NCBI GenBank assembly: GCA_029067355.1
Contig: JAIEEQ010000052.1
Span: forward strand, 1-32,163
Origin: Anaeroplasmataceae bacterium
Lineage (GTDB): Bacteria > Bacillota_I > Bacilli_A > Acholeplasmatales > Anaeroplasmataceae
DNA: 32,163 nucleotides
Direction of reading: 5' to 3'
Below, piece after piece: positions 1 to 8,088 of the stretch; positions within the stretch are counted from its first letter, which is position 1, and each line of letters starts with the position of its first letter. A program made the translations under genes and the position numbers. The notes beneath the pieces are model-generated. The model did no database searches. It was not told the DNA's origin and saw nothing but the letters and a program-made list of their open reading frames with translations.

Positions 1-3000
1 GCTACACCCCTAGCTACACCTCCAGCAACACCAACAGTCAAATGGATAGGAACTGGGGAGTATCAAGCCATTGCTAAATCTGATTTTGTCTATTCTATTG
101 GAAATGGATTGTCTACTTCAGTAGATACTTCCTATGGCGTCGCTAGATTTGATTCCAGCTCAGCCACTGCATATGGAAGTAAAATTAAAAAGCAGATAGG
201 TCTTTATGTAGGAGAATATGTGACCTATAAGTCAGAAATTATTCTGCCTGCCAAAACAAAGTATGAAGTAACATATGAGGCGTTTATGCATCTAGGGCTA
301 GTTTGTTCTTCCTCTAGTGGTTCAGGAGCTGGAACTCTTGACTTCTATCATATGGGGGATACTGATCATTCAGCAGAAATTCAGATGTCAAATGCACAAA
401 ACACACCCACAGTAAATGGTGTATCTCAGTGGAGACTAAGATTAAGCCCTAGAGGAAACAAAAATCAAACTCAAACCATAACAAAAACGTATGAAAATGA
501 TACAACTGCTGATAAAAAATTTACAGAATATTTTGCTATGCACAGTGGTAGCTCAGTGGGGTCCTCATACACTTATACGTATGATGATTATATAGCAATG
601 TCAAGTACAGTAACATTTTCTGATTATATAGGACCTGATAAACCAACAGTACCTGTTCAATCAAGGGTTTTTAATGGAGAATTGCAGGATTTTGTCATCA
701 ATGATTTAAATATTGACTTTTTAAAAGAAGTCGAATTTAGTGCTGGAGGAAAAAAGGAAATATTATATCAGGCAGATCCAGCAAATCCAGCTACGCCGAT
801 TGTTGGAAATAGTCATATTGCAAATGGAGCATTGCGAGTAAAAGATGCAGGAATCTATAAATTAACCTTTTCACTTACGAGCGATGAAGAGTGGTGGTAT
901 GACGGAAGTACATCAGAAGTGTCGTTATCCGTAGAGATTACTCCTAAGCCTATACAAATGAATTGGTCTAGTCAGGAATATAACCAAGGTGCAGGAAATG
1001 AAGATAATTTCTTTTTTATGCTACCAACACCAGATGTAACCTTAGGGGTAAAAGATCTTTTAGATGAAGTAAAATATTATCTAGCCAGTGATTTTGATGC
1101 AGGAACGGGAAACATAGTAGCAGGAGCTACTGCGGTTAAGCTAGCAGATATAGAAGAAGGAAAAAACTATTATGCAGTTGTAGAGCTTAATCCTGAAAAA
1201 GCAGGATATAACTATGTCTTATCTGGAAATACATTTTGTGCCTTTTCTACGAAAGACAATAGAGAAATTATAATCATCAGCATCAAAAACTCTGGAGAAG
1301 TATATGATGGTAATTCGCATAATGCTGAATTAAATGTTGAAACCTCAAAAGGGCAAACGCTTGTTGTAGGAAAGGATATTGACTTCAAATATACCTATTA
1401 TCTAGCAGGAGATTCTCAATATGACGCTGGGTCAGCAGTCCCTCCAATCAATGCAGGAACCTATAAGCTAATCGTTTCTATAAAGCCAACATATAATGAA
1501 GATTATCGTCCTGCTGATAAATGTGAATTCAGTTTTGTAATAGAACAAGCCACCCCTATTCTTAAGCCTATACTGGTAAATCCAAGTGCTAAGCTATATG
1601 CAGGAGGAGAATGTCCAGCCATAGTAGCTGATGAGGTCAATGGCGGAACAGCAGGAACCTATATGTGGGATGCTGGGCAGAAATTACGTTCAGGTATCCA
1701 AAAGTATAGCTATACATTTACCCCAAGTTCCAGTAATTATAAAAAAATGACAGGAATGATGGAATTAGCAACAGAAGATGCTAAAATGAAGGAAATTTCT
1801 GCAACCATTACTCTACCAGAGGGATTTACAATCTATGATTCTATGAATTTAGAAGATTTAAAGCAATATATTACAGTATCTGGAGTGTACAATAATGGAA
1901 ATACAGCAGACAACGTTGCGGGATATACCATAACAGGTACACTTACAGCAGGAAATAGTACTCTCACAATACATTATGGAACAGGGAGTGATGAAGTTAC
2001 TTGCAACCTAACCTTACAAGATATTGTTGCCTCAAAATTAGAAAAAATTACTGCTGATTTTTCTCAAGATGGAAATGTTTTTACCTCATCAAATCTTGAA
2101 GATTTAAAGAAATGGTTAGAAGTAAAAGGCGTATATAATGATGGTGGAAAGCATGGAGAAATTCCTGCATCATCTTACGATCTTAGTGTAGATGGAAATC
2201 AAGAAAACGCAACCTTATCTGAGGGAGTTACCACAATCAAGGTAAGCTACTGGCATGAAGGACAAGAGTACACAACAACGTTTTCTGTTAATGTGAAACC
2301 TGTTGTTTTGGAAAGTATAACTGCTCTGTTTGAGCCAGGACTTAATGAAATAAAAAGTACAACCTCTTTAAAGAAATTGAAGGATTGGCTTACCATTACA
2401 GGAACTAATAATGATGGAAGTGCATACGATACAATAATTTCCCCAGAGGATTATACCCTTTCAGGTAAGCTCATACCAGATTCAACTTCAACAATCACAG
2501 TAAGATATCAAGGAAAGACTACAACCTTTGAAGTTTACGTTGTTCCTTCAATAAATGGTGGAAATAGAATACTTTTACCTCTTCCAGAGATTGCGACTTC
2601 TTTGAAGTATATAGGAACAGAAATTGACATTTTAGCAGACTGGAAGCATAAAGATTTGGTTGAATGTGTTGGAAATCTAGGTACAATCGTGGGAAAATAT
2701 AAGCTTGTTCTAACTATAAAAGATTATGATAGCTATGAATGGGATATGCAGGGTCTTCCAGCAGTAGATGGATCTGCTCCTTTAGGAAGAGAAGCTCAAC
2801 AAATCTCTTATACCATAGATGAAGATATGCTTACTGTTGAATGGGAAATAGTACCTACTGAACTACAAGGTGTGTGGAATGATCAAGGAACACTTGATCT
2901 TATCACAGGAAGTGATTTTAAAGGAAATTTAGAAAATATAATTGAATATAAGTACTATGACACAGATGGAAATGAGGTGAATTCTCTTGTTGAAGGACAA

Positions 3001-4212
3001 ACCTATACCGTCAAAGCTGTACTTTTAGATACCAAAAATTTTGTTATGGATGAAAAAACTACAAATCTTTTAAATGAATCACATGAATTCAGTGTTCCAG
3101 AAAGAGAACCAAATAAAATAGTTGAATTTTTTAAAACAATATGGGATTATATTTTACTTTATTGGCTATGGTTTTTAATTGGACTTATTGTATTCTTATT
3201 CTTGCTTATTCTTATCATTATTTTAGTAAAACGGAAAAAGAAGAAAAAAGAACAACAGATTAATGAAGACAAGAAAGAAATTAAAGAAGAAATTCAGACT
3301 CAAGCCCATGCTATTCAGCAACCATTAGTACAGTCAATTCCAGCTGTAAATAATGAAGCAGAAATTGCAAGGATTAAAGCAGAAAAGGATGCTGAGATAG
3401 CTAAGATAAAGGCCGAGGCAGAAATTGCAAAAGCAAAAGCTGAACTATCCGCTCAAGCTCAAGCCCAGCCAGTTCAGCAACCAATAGTACCACCAATTCC
3501 AGCTGTAAACAATGAAGCAGAAATTGCAAGGATTAAAGCAGAAAAGGATGCAGAAATAGCAAAGCTTAAGGCTGAGGCAGAAATTGCCAAAGCAAAGGCA
3601 GAAATGGCCTCTCAAACTCAAGCCCAGCCAGTTCAACAATCTGTAACTCCATTATCTACAATTAATGCAGAGGCTGAGATAGCAAAAATCAAAGCTGAAA
3701 CAGAAGCTCAAATGGCTAAGATAAAGGCTGAGGCTGAAATTGCAAAAGCGAAAGCGGAACTATCTGCTCAGACCCAAGCACAAATAGTACAACAACCGAT
3801 TTATACATCAAGAATGTCAGTCCCAGTAAATCCTTTAGAGGATTCTGAATCCTACTATCGATTACGAGAATATGAAGATAGATTACGCAGTATGGAACGC
3901 GAAATGCAGGAGCAGAGAGTAGTCGCTATGGTTAAAGAAGAAAATGAGAAAACCAGGAAAAATCTTGAGGAGAAGCAAAGAATTCGCCAGTATGAAGAGG
4001 AAATGCGATATTTACAGGATTTGAAAAATTTAGAAGCTCAAAGACGACAAGAGCTTTCCAATCAGGAGCAATCAAGTCATCAAAATGTGGAAAAGCTTGA
4101 AAAAGAAAAACTAAGACTTTTACAAGAGCAGTTAAGACAAAAACAAATTGAAAATCAACTTTTACAAGAACAAATGGAAATTGTGAACAAAGAAAAAGAA
4201 GCCAAGAGGTGA
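1..4212 (+). CDS. Giant membrane-anchored surface protein with Ig-like repeats and coiled-coil cytoplasmic tail (5' end missing)
   Basis: The frame is open from the first base, so the start and any signal peptide lie outside the window; 1403 codons are visible. Numbering from the window edge, it opens with a Pro/Thr-rich linker. A beta-rich ectodomain follows, including an MBG-like module near nt 1290-1545 (YDGNSHNAELNV) and three related Ig-like repeats at about nt 1786-2015, 2030-2300 and 2308-2550, each with a conserved LEDLK..L.V.G.YN.G pattern. One strong membrane span lies at nt 3145-3231, followed by a KRKKKKK stop-transfer. The remaining 320 residues are predicted cytoplasmic coiled coil: three 52-53-residue A/E/I/K repeats, then a Glu/Gln/Arg-rich helix. 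There is no LPXTG sorting signal. Two further coiled-coil genes follow at once. A role linking the cell surface to an internal scaffold is inference; adhesion would be the conventional guess for the outside part. Confidence 0.85.
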   Translation, partial: ATPLATPPATPTVKWIGTGEYQAIAKSDFVYSIGNGLSTSVDTSYGVARFDSSSATAYGSKIKKQIGLYVGEYVTYKSEIILPAKTKYEVTYEAFMHLGLVCSSSSGSGAGTLDFYHMGDTDHSAEIQMSNAQNTPTVNGVSQWRLRLSPRGNKNQTQTITKTYENDTTADKKFTEYFAMHSGSSVGSSYTYTYDDYIAMSSTVTFSDYIGPDKPTVPVQSRVFNGELQDFVINDLNIDFLKEVEFSAGGKKEILYQADPANPATPIVGNSHIANGALRVKDAGIYKLTFSLTSDEEWWYDGSTSEVSLSVEITPKPIQMNWSSQEYNQGAGNEDNFFFMLPTPDVTLGVKDLLDEVKYYLASDFDAGTGNIVAGATAVKLADIEEGKNYYAVVELNPEKAGYNYVLSGNTFCAFSTKDNREIIIISIKNSGEVYDGNSHNAELNVETSKGQTLVVGKDIDFKYTYYLAGDSQYDAGSAVPPINAGTYKLIVSIKPTYNEDYRPADKCEFSFVIEQATPILKPILVNPSAKLYAGGECPAIVADEVNGGTAGTYMWDAGQKLRSGIQKYSYTFTPSSSNYKKMTGMMELATEDAKMKEISATITLPEGFTIYDSMNLEDLKQYITVSGVYNNGNTADNVAGYTITGTLTAGNSTLTIHYGTGSDEVTCNLTLQDIVASKLEKITADFSQDGNVFTSSNLEDLKKWLEVKGVYNDGGKHGEIPASSYDLSVDGNQENATLSEGVTTIKVSYWHEGQEYTTTFSVNVKPVVLESITALFEPGLNEIKSTTSLKKLKDWLTITGTNNDGSAYDTIISPEDYTLSGKLIPDSTSTITVRYQGKTTTFEVYVVPSINGGNRILLPLPEIATSLKYIGTEIDILADWKHKDLVECVGNLGTIVGKYKLVLTIKDYDSYEWDMQGLPAVDGSAPLGREAQQISYTIDEDMLTVEWEIVPTELQGVWNDQGTLDLITGSDFKGNLENIIEYKYYDTDGNEVNSLVEGQTYTVKAVLLDTKNFVMDEKTTNLLNESHEFSVPEREPNKIVEFFKTIWDYILLYWLWFLIGLIVFLFLLILIIILVKRKKKKKEQQINEDKKEIKEEIQTQAHAIQQPLVQSIPAVNNEAEIARIKAEKDAEIAKIKAEAEIAKAKAELSAQAQAQPVQQPIVPPIPAVNNEAEIARIKAEKDAEIAKLKAEAEIAKAKAEMASQTQAQPVQQSVTPLSTINAEAEIAKIKAETEAQMAKIKAEAEIAKAKAELSAQTQAQIVQQPIYTSRMSVPVNPLEDSESYYRLREYEDRLRSMEREMQEQRVVAMVKEENEKTRKNLEEKQRIRQYEEEMRYLQDLKNLEAQRRQELSNQEQSSHQNVEKLEKEKLRLLQEQLRQKQIENQLLQEQMEIVNKEKEAKR
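3343..3807 (+). repeat. Three tandem 53-codon repeats in the cytoplasmic tail
   Basis: Copies begin near nt 3343, 3502 and 3661. The first two are offset by exactly 159 bases (53 codons) and the third by 156 (52 codons). Each encodes an AEIARIKAE..AEIAK.KAEAEIAKAKAE helix followed by a Gln/Pro linker ending VQQ. Copies 1 and 2 share long identical nucleotide stretches (the segment around AEIARIKAEKDA), while copy 3 is more diverged. This suggests recent duplication and possible copy-number variation between strains. Confidence 0.85.
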
Positions 4213-4217
4213 TAAAG

Positions 4218-4445
4218 ATGGTTGAAAGAAAAGAAATTAAGAAAGAAATTGAAAAGATTAAAAAGGAAATTAAGATTTTAGAAGAAAAGAGATTAAGATC
4301 TCAAGGGAATTTGCTTGAGGCTTATGTTGATCAGAAACAACCTGCAAAAAGTGATATTGATTATTTTAAAACATTATCTTCTCTTATAAAATTACAACGT
4401 GAAAATTTACATTTATTAGAAGAAGAACTTGCAAAGGAAAAGTGA
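4218..4445 (+). CDS. Small coiled-coil protein of the surface-protein locus
   Basis: This encodes a 75-residue, highly charged helical protein (MVERKEIKKEIEKIKKEIKI...LLEEELAKEK). Its two heptad-rich halves flank a short AYVDQKQPAKSDIDYF turn, which suggests a helical hairpin. There is no membrane segment or signal peptide. ATG 4218 is chosen over an in-frame GTG at 4209 because the Shine-Dalgarno AGAGGTGA at 4205-4212 sits about six bases before 4218 and would include the GTG. The gene begins six bases after the stop of the giant surface protein, so the two are almost certainly cotranscribed. I recognise no family. A partner of the coiled-coil tail of its neighbour is a reasonable inference. 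Confidence 0.7.
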   Translation: MVERKEIKKEIEKIKKEIKILEEKRLRSQGNLLEAYVDQKQPAKSDIDYFKTLSSLIKLQRENLHLLEEELAKEK

Positions 4446-4495
4446 AAATCTTTTTTGAAGTTACGGCTTAAATTAGAAATAGGAGTGAAATAAAT

Positions 4496-5608
4496 ATGAC
4501 TTCTCGAGATATAATAAATGAATACGAAAGCCGTATACGGGCAATGGAAAAAGAACTAGAGGAAAAGCGTTTGAGGAATCTTTGTCGCTCAGAAAATGAA
4601 GATTTGCAAAGGAAATTAGAAGAAACAGAACGTATTAGGCGACAAGAAATGGAAGCATTACGTCTTAGAGTATTACAAGAGGAAGTTGAAAGGAAACATC
4701 AAATGATGCTAGCAGAACACCAAAGAAGTAAGGAAGTATATTATCATTCTTCTATGGAACAAGATGTTTTCCAAAGAACAGAAGATACCCTTCAGCTTAG
4801 ATACTTACAAGAACAAATTAGGCAACAGGAATTAGAAAATGAGCGATTAAAACTCCAGCTTCAAATGCCTTTTCCATCTTTGTATTCTTCTACACCAACC
4901 TTCCATCAGCCAACAGGTTATTCATCCCCAAATATTTACGTAACACAAAATTCAGGTATGCCAAATCAAGCGTCAATGCCTTTACCCCCTTTAGAGGAAG
5001 AGGTAGATTGCAAGTGTGAAGATTTGATACCAGAAGAAAAGGATTTAGCCCCAAGAACTTTTATGGAACAAATGATTCAGCATCCCTTTGAGGTAAATGA
5101 CGGATTTAAGGATATTATTAAGCCAAGGCGTCTTACCTTTGCTGAAAGCTATGAGATTCTTAATAAAACACAAAAGAAATATTGCGACAGCCTACGGGCC
5201 TATGCCATATTAAAAAGTGGAGCTAAGGAGTCTTTAGCTAAATATCATTTATCTATTGGAAGTGCTTCAAAGCATATTATCAAGTTTATGATTAAAAATG
5301 GAACGGTCATTACGCTATTCCGTTTAGAGGACGAAAGACTAAGAAGACTAAGAAAAAGTGCGAATTCTGATGGTGCAGAAATTAAAGTCAAGGAAACAGA
5401 ACTTGCGATTGTAGATGATGTTTCTTTCCAAACGGCCACAGAAATGATAGATTTACGATTGGTACAATTAGAAGAAGACAAGGAATATCAAAAAAATCGT
5501 GCCTCTAATCGCAGGAAAACCTTGAAAGCCCCTGCTTCAACACTTCAGCCTTTGGATAAGGCAAGTATGGAAAAGCAAATTGCCAAAATTGCAGCCAATT
5601 TAGCATGA
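4496..5608 (+). CDS. Coiled-coil protein, N-terminus paralogous to the tail of the upstream surface protein
   Basis: This encodes 370 residues and is probably cytoplasmic, with no signal or membrane span. Residues 1-125 are coiled coil and align almost without gaps to the end of the protein encoded at 1-4212: EYESRIRAMEKELEEKR against EYEDRLRSMEREMQEQR, and LRYLQEQIRQQELENE against LRLLQEQLRQKQIENQ. Residues 126-190 are a Pro/Ser-rich linker with a CKC pair. Residues 205-340 form a compact alpha/beta-looking domain (RRLTFAESYEILNKTQKKY, then SIGSASKHIIKFMIKNGT). From memory this resembles an uncharacterised domain common in gut Firmicutes, but I cannot confirm it. SD AGGAGTG precedes the start. 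It is the third gene of the cluster, 50 bases after the small coiled-coil gene. Function is unknown; interaction with the membrane protein tail is inferred. Confidence 0.8.
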   Translation: MTSRDIINEYESRIRAMEKELEEKRLRNLCRSENEDLQRKLEETERIRRQEMEALRLRVLQEEVERKHQMMLAEHQRSKEVYYHSSMEQDVFQRTEDTLQLRYLQEQIRQQELENERLKLQLQMPFPSLYSSTPTFHQPTGYSSPNIYVTQNSGMPNQASMPLPPLEEEVDCKCEDLIPEEKDLAPRTFMEQMIQHPFEVNDGFKDIIKPRRLTFAESYEILNKTQKKYCDSLRAYAILKSGAKESLAKYHLSIGSASKHIIKFMIKNGTVITLFRLEDERLRRLRKSANSDGAEIKVKETELAIVDDVSFQTATEMIDLRLVQLEEDKEYQKNRASNRRKTLKAPASTLQPLDKASMEKQIAKIAANLA

Positions 5609-5703
5609 GTAATGGCTACCTCTTTTTTTAAAAAGAATACTAAAGAATAATTTGATCCTTTTTCTAGTTTGTTTAAAAAGCTTTTTCCTTATATGATCAA
5701 AAT

Positions 5704-5738
5704 GTCTATGCGACCATTTTTAGTCCATAGACTTTTTT
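5704..5738 (+). terminator. Rho-independent terminator of the coiled-coil locus
   Basis: GTCTATG (5704-5710) pairs with CATAGAC (5726-5732). GAC/GTC extends the stem inward past a bulged C, and six T follow. It lies about 95 bases after the stop at 5608. The 5609-5811 interval otherwise holds only AT-rich sequence and no gene that I can see. Confidence 0.8.
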
Positions 5739-5811
5739 ATTTGATTTAAAAAAATAAAAAAAATAAGCGTATGAATCAATCTTAACATATCATAGGATTA
5801 GGGAGGGTATT

Positions 5812-6444
5812 ATGCGTGCTTTAATTTGTTTGCATGGACTTTTGTCAACTAGGGCTGATTTTACTGCCATTACAATTAAACTGAAAAGAAGATATGATAA
5901 GATTGTATGCTATGATTTGCCAGGGCATGGAACGAATGCTCTTAAGTATAATACAAAAAATGTAAAAAAATTTGTAGTAGATATTTATGATTCTTTGGCA
6001 TCTCAGTATGAAATCATAGATGTTATTGGATATTCTATGGGTGGGGTTATGGCTTGCTATTTACAAAGTGTTAGAAAGGTTCACAGACTTGTATTATTGG
6101 CACCAAGCTATCGATATTTGAATTTAAAAAATTATCATTACACAAAAACATCCTCTGGTGGGAAAAATAAAATTTCAGCTGTTTTTCCTAAAAAGAACTA
6201 TCTTCATATTTTTCGTTTTGCCAAAATTATGTTTGATCTTTCAAATGAATTTAGCATCATTTATCCAGAAACTTTAATTCTTTGGGGAAAAGAAGATTAT
6301 CTTGTAAAAGAAGAATCAGGTATTCTTTTGTTTGAAAAAATTAAAAACAAGAATAAACGACTTATTCAATTAGAAAGACATAACCATTTTAATATTTTGA
6401 ACAGTCCGCAGGTTTTAAATTATGTAAACGACTTTTTGGTATAA
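5812..6444 (+). CDS. Alpha/beta hydrolase (small esterase/lipase type)
   Basis: This is a 210-residue cytosolic alpha/beta-hydrolase with no signal peptide. The N-terminal LICLHGLLS is the oxyanion-hole strand-loop (HG motif). GYSMGG at residues 73-78 is the nucleophile elbow with Ser75. The acid is probably Asp162 (LILWGKEDYLV), and His192 in RHNHF near the C-terminus completes the triad. The LPGHG motif at 36-40 is typical of the family. The protein is short, with a very small cap region (about residues 100-135). It could be a carboxylesterase, a monoacylglycerol lipase-like enzyme or another ester hydrolase; the substrate cannot be read from sequence. GGGAGGG lies just upstream of the ATG. 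It lies between the terminator at 5738 and the rubrerythrin-like gene, which starts about 40 bases after its stop. Confidence 0.85.
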   Translation: MRALICLHGLLSTRADFTAITIKLKRRYDKIVCYDLPGHGTNALKYNTKNVKKFVVDIYDSLASQYEIIDVIGYSMGGVMACYLQSVRKVHRLVLLAPSYRYLNLKNYHYTKTSSGGKNKISAVFPKKNYLHIFRFAKIMFDLSNEFSIIYPETLILWGKEDYLVKEESGILLFEKIKNKNKRLIQLERHNHFNILNSPQVLNYVNDFLV

Positions 6445-6484
6445 AATTCCAATTTGGCAGCAAAATAAAGATAGGGTGATAGGA

Positions 6485-6928
6485 ATGTTTGAAAATCAAA
6501 GTATTACAAAATATCCAACGCATACACTAGGTCTTGCAAATAGTGAGGAATTAAAATATGAAATTAAAAAATATTTAGATAATAAAACTCATAGTTCTGC
6601 ATATATCAAGGTGTGTGCAATGGAACTAAAGCGATTAGGATGTATGGAACTTAGCGTGGCGCTAGAAAAAATAGCAGAATCAAAAATGAATTTTGAAGCA
6701 GTGCTAATGGAGGCCTTTGGAATCAAGGATGACATTCGGTTGAATTTAAATAATGTTTTAATTCGTGCAGAAGAGGATGTTGTTTTTGCAAGAAAAATAG
6801 AGCTTATGGCTAGAGATCATAATGAGCATGAGGTTTATACGTTGATGCATGAGCTTGCTAAAACGGAGGCAGAAAACTTAGCTGCTCTTATGGGAATTGT
6901 GAATCGTGTTATTGAAGATAGGATGTAA
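6485..6928 (+). CDS. Rubrerythrin/ferritin-like helical protein
   Basis: This 147-residue all-helical protein is read from ATG 6485. AGGGTGA at 6474-6479 is well placed as its ribosome binding site and overlaps the alternative GTG at 6476. Two helix pairs have the spacing of a ferritin-like bundle: MELSVALEKIAESKMNFEAVLMEAFG and HEVYTLMHELAKTEAENLAALMGIV. The second has the EVYTLMHELAKTEAEN pattern that resembles rubrerythrin ligand helices. The usual ExxH ligand histidines are incomplete, since the first helix has NFEA where H is expected. It may therefore be a degenerate or non-metal member. Oxidative-stress protection would be the family role, but this is a weak assignment. It is probably cotranscribed with the hydrolase upstream and ends at a terminator. 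Confidence 0.5.
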   Translation: MFENQSITKYPTHTLGLANSEELKYEIKKYLDNKTHSSAYIKVCAMELKRLGCMELSVALEKIAESKMNFEAVLMEAFGIKDDIRLNLNNVLIRAEEDVVFARKIELMARDHNEHEVYTLMHELAKTEAENLAALMGIVNRVIEDRM

Positions 6929-6938
6929 ATCCTGTTTT

Positions 6939-6975
6939 GACTGTTGACAAAGTAAGATTTGTTGGCAGTCTTTTT
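6939..6975 (+). terminator. Rho-independent terminator
   Basis: GACTGTTGACAAA (6939-6951) pairs with TTTGTTGGCAGTC (6958-6970) through three G-U wobbles, with a short loop, followed by TTTTT. It ends the hydrolase/rubrerythrin-like unit. Confidence 0.8.
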
Positions 6976-7015
6976 ATTATGCCTAAGATAAAAAAAGGTA
7001 TAATAAATATGTAAA

Positions 7016-7276
7016 TTGCATGAAAAAATTAATGAAGTAAGGAAGCGTGATGGTAAGAGGTCATTAGATTTTAAGGAAACAAAAACAGAATATAAATCTA
7101 AGACTGACCCTGAATGTGGAATGTTTCACAAGGCTGAAAAGGAAAGACAACTTACCTATTCTACTCAGGTAGCCTGTGATGAGGTTGGGTGGGTAACAAA
7201 CGCTAAAGTATATCTAGAGATTATGTATGATAATAGTGGAATAGACTTTTCATATCCTCTAATTCCAATCAATTGA
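7016..7276 (+). pseudogene. IS1182-type transposase fragment
   Basis: The visible reading frame of about 86 codons begins with a weak TTG and no convincing ribosome binding site. It encodes KTDPECGMFHKAEKERQLTYSTQVACDEVGWV, which matches the well-known central region of IS1182-family DDE transposases (consensus of the form TDPECG.F.KGE....YS.Q.ACD..G.V). Complete enzymes are about 450-550 residues, so both ends are lost. After residue 60 (NAKVYLEIMYDNSGIDF) the usual V.PGN.HDS motif has decayed. It is a relic between two terminators and is not expected to be active. I found no inverted repeats that would define the original element. Confidence 0.75.
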
Positions 7277-7315
7277 AAAAGGCACTTACTCAAAAGCGCC
7301 TTTTGGTATCACTCT

Positions 7316-7349
7316 GAGAACTAGATGATTCTGGTTCTCTTTTTCTTTT
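7316..7349 (+). terminator. Strong rho-independent terminator
   Basis: GAGAACTAGA (7316-7325) pairs with TCTGGTTCTC (7330-7339) around a TGAT loop (one G-U pair), followed by TTTTTCTTTT. It insulates the TetR/ABC operon from upstream transcription. A weaker hairpin, AAAAGGC/GCCTTTT at 7277-7304, directly follows the transposase relic. Confidence 0.85.
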
Positions 7350-7392
7350 GAATCATTCAAACTGAAGATGAATAAAAACAATAAAATTTTTC

Positions 7393-7421
7393 TTGCTAAT
7401 CTTTTTTTAATAGGATATAAT
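7393..7421 (+). promoter_or_regulatory. Sigma-A-type promoter of the TetR/ABC operon
   Basis: TTGCTA at 7393-7398 and TATAAT at 7416-7421 are separated by exactly 17 bases. Transcription would begin near 7428, just upstream of the palindromic operator. Confidence 0.75.
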
Positions 7422-7440
7422 TAATATGTGTATATAAATG

Positions 7441-7458
7441 AATGAATATTTATTCATT
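7441..7458 (+). promoter_or_regulatory. TetR-type palindromic operator
   Basis: AATGAATA-TT-TATTCATT is a perfect 8-base inverted repeat with a 2-base spacer. It sits at about +13 to +30 from the predicted start and 15 bases before the regulator's ATG. The GAATGAATATTCATTC-like form is typical of operators bound by AcrR/TetR regulators, so autorepression of the regulator and exporter is likely. The palindrome overlaps the alternative ATG at 7438, which argues against that start. Confidence 0.7.
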
Positions 7459-7473
7459 GAAAAGAGGGCGAAT

Positions 7474-8076
7474 ATGGGTAGAAATGAAGAAGTAAACCAA
7501 ATTTTAAGAAAAAAGAGAATGGAAGAAATTGAAGAGGGAGCCTTATATTATTTCGCAAAGTATGGTCTTAGAGGAGCGAAAATCAGTGATTTATCTAAGT
7601 ATTTAGGTATATCACAGGGACTGATTTATCGCTACTATGCCTCTAAGGAGGAATTATTTAAGGTTGTATCTTCTAAATGGATTCAAAATCGAGATACAAA
7701 TTTTCAAGGATTAGTAGAGGCCCCTATTTCAAGTGTTGAGAAAATAAAGTTTTTGACAAAGCATGTTGAAACAAGCATTAGAGCGGATAAGAAATTTGCT
7801 GCCTTTTTTACAATATTTGAAAATGAAAGTCTTACTTCAGGGACAAAGGAAGGAACAATGTTCTATGATTGGAGCAATGAGCCAATTACAATGCTTGCTA
7901 CTATCATTCGACAAGGTCAGGAAAATCATGAGCCAATTCACGAAGGAGATCCTTTTCAAATGGCAGTTGGTTATTGGGGATATGTATTTGCAGTAAGTCA
8001 CAACTATATTTCTACGGATAGTCTGGCATGGTATGACTTAAATATACTTAATCGTATGTTAATTAAAAATATGTAA
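7474..8076 (+). CDS. TetR/AcrR-family transcriptional repressor
   Basis: This encodes 200 residues from ATG 7474, with AGAGGG five bases upstream; the in-frame ATG at 7438 would lie across the operator. The N-terminal DNA-binding domain is at residues 12-62: ALYYFAKYGLRGAKISDLSKYLGISQGLIYRYYASKEELF, with the helix-turn-helix at about 33-56. The remainder is the helical ligand-binding and dimerisation domain. It is the first gene of a four-gene unit whose other members form an ABC-2 exporter, with 12 bases to the ATPase start. Repression of its own operon, relieved by a compound that the pump exports, is the standard model; the ligand is unknown. Confidence 0.9.
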   Translation: MGRNEEVNQILRKKRMEEIEEGALYYFAKYGLRGAKISDLSKYLGISQGLIYRYYASKEELFKVVSSKWIQNRDTNFQGLVEAPISSVEKIKFLTKHVETSIRADKKFAAFFTIFENESLTSGTKEGTMFYDWSNEPITMLATIIRQGQENHEPIHEGDPFQMAVGYWGYVFAVSHNYISTDSLAWYDLNILNRMLIKNM

Positions 8077-8088
8077 GGAGAAGAGAAG

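Noticed and set aside
3445-3639. Reverse-strand reading frame inside the repeat region
   Set aside because: It is the antisense image of the Ala/Glu/Lys repeats, has Cys/Leu/Trp-rich nonsense composition and no ribosome binding site.
6997-7276. IS1182 fragment as a functional small gene
   Set aside because: It covers only the middle of a transposase, has a weak start and a decayed end.
7438-7473. Earlier ATG for the TetR gene
   Set aside because: It overlaps the operator palindrome and lacks a ribosome binding site, while ATG 7474 has AGAGGG at correct spacing.
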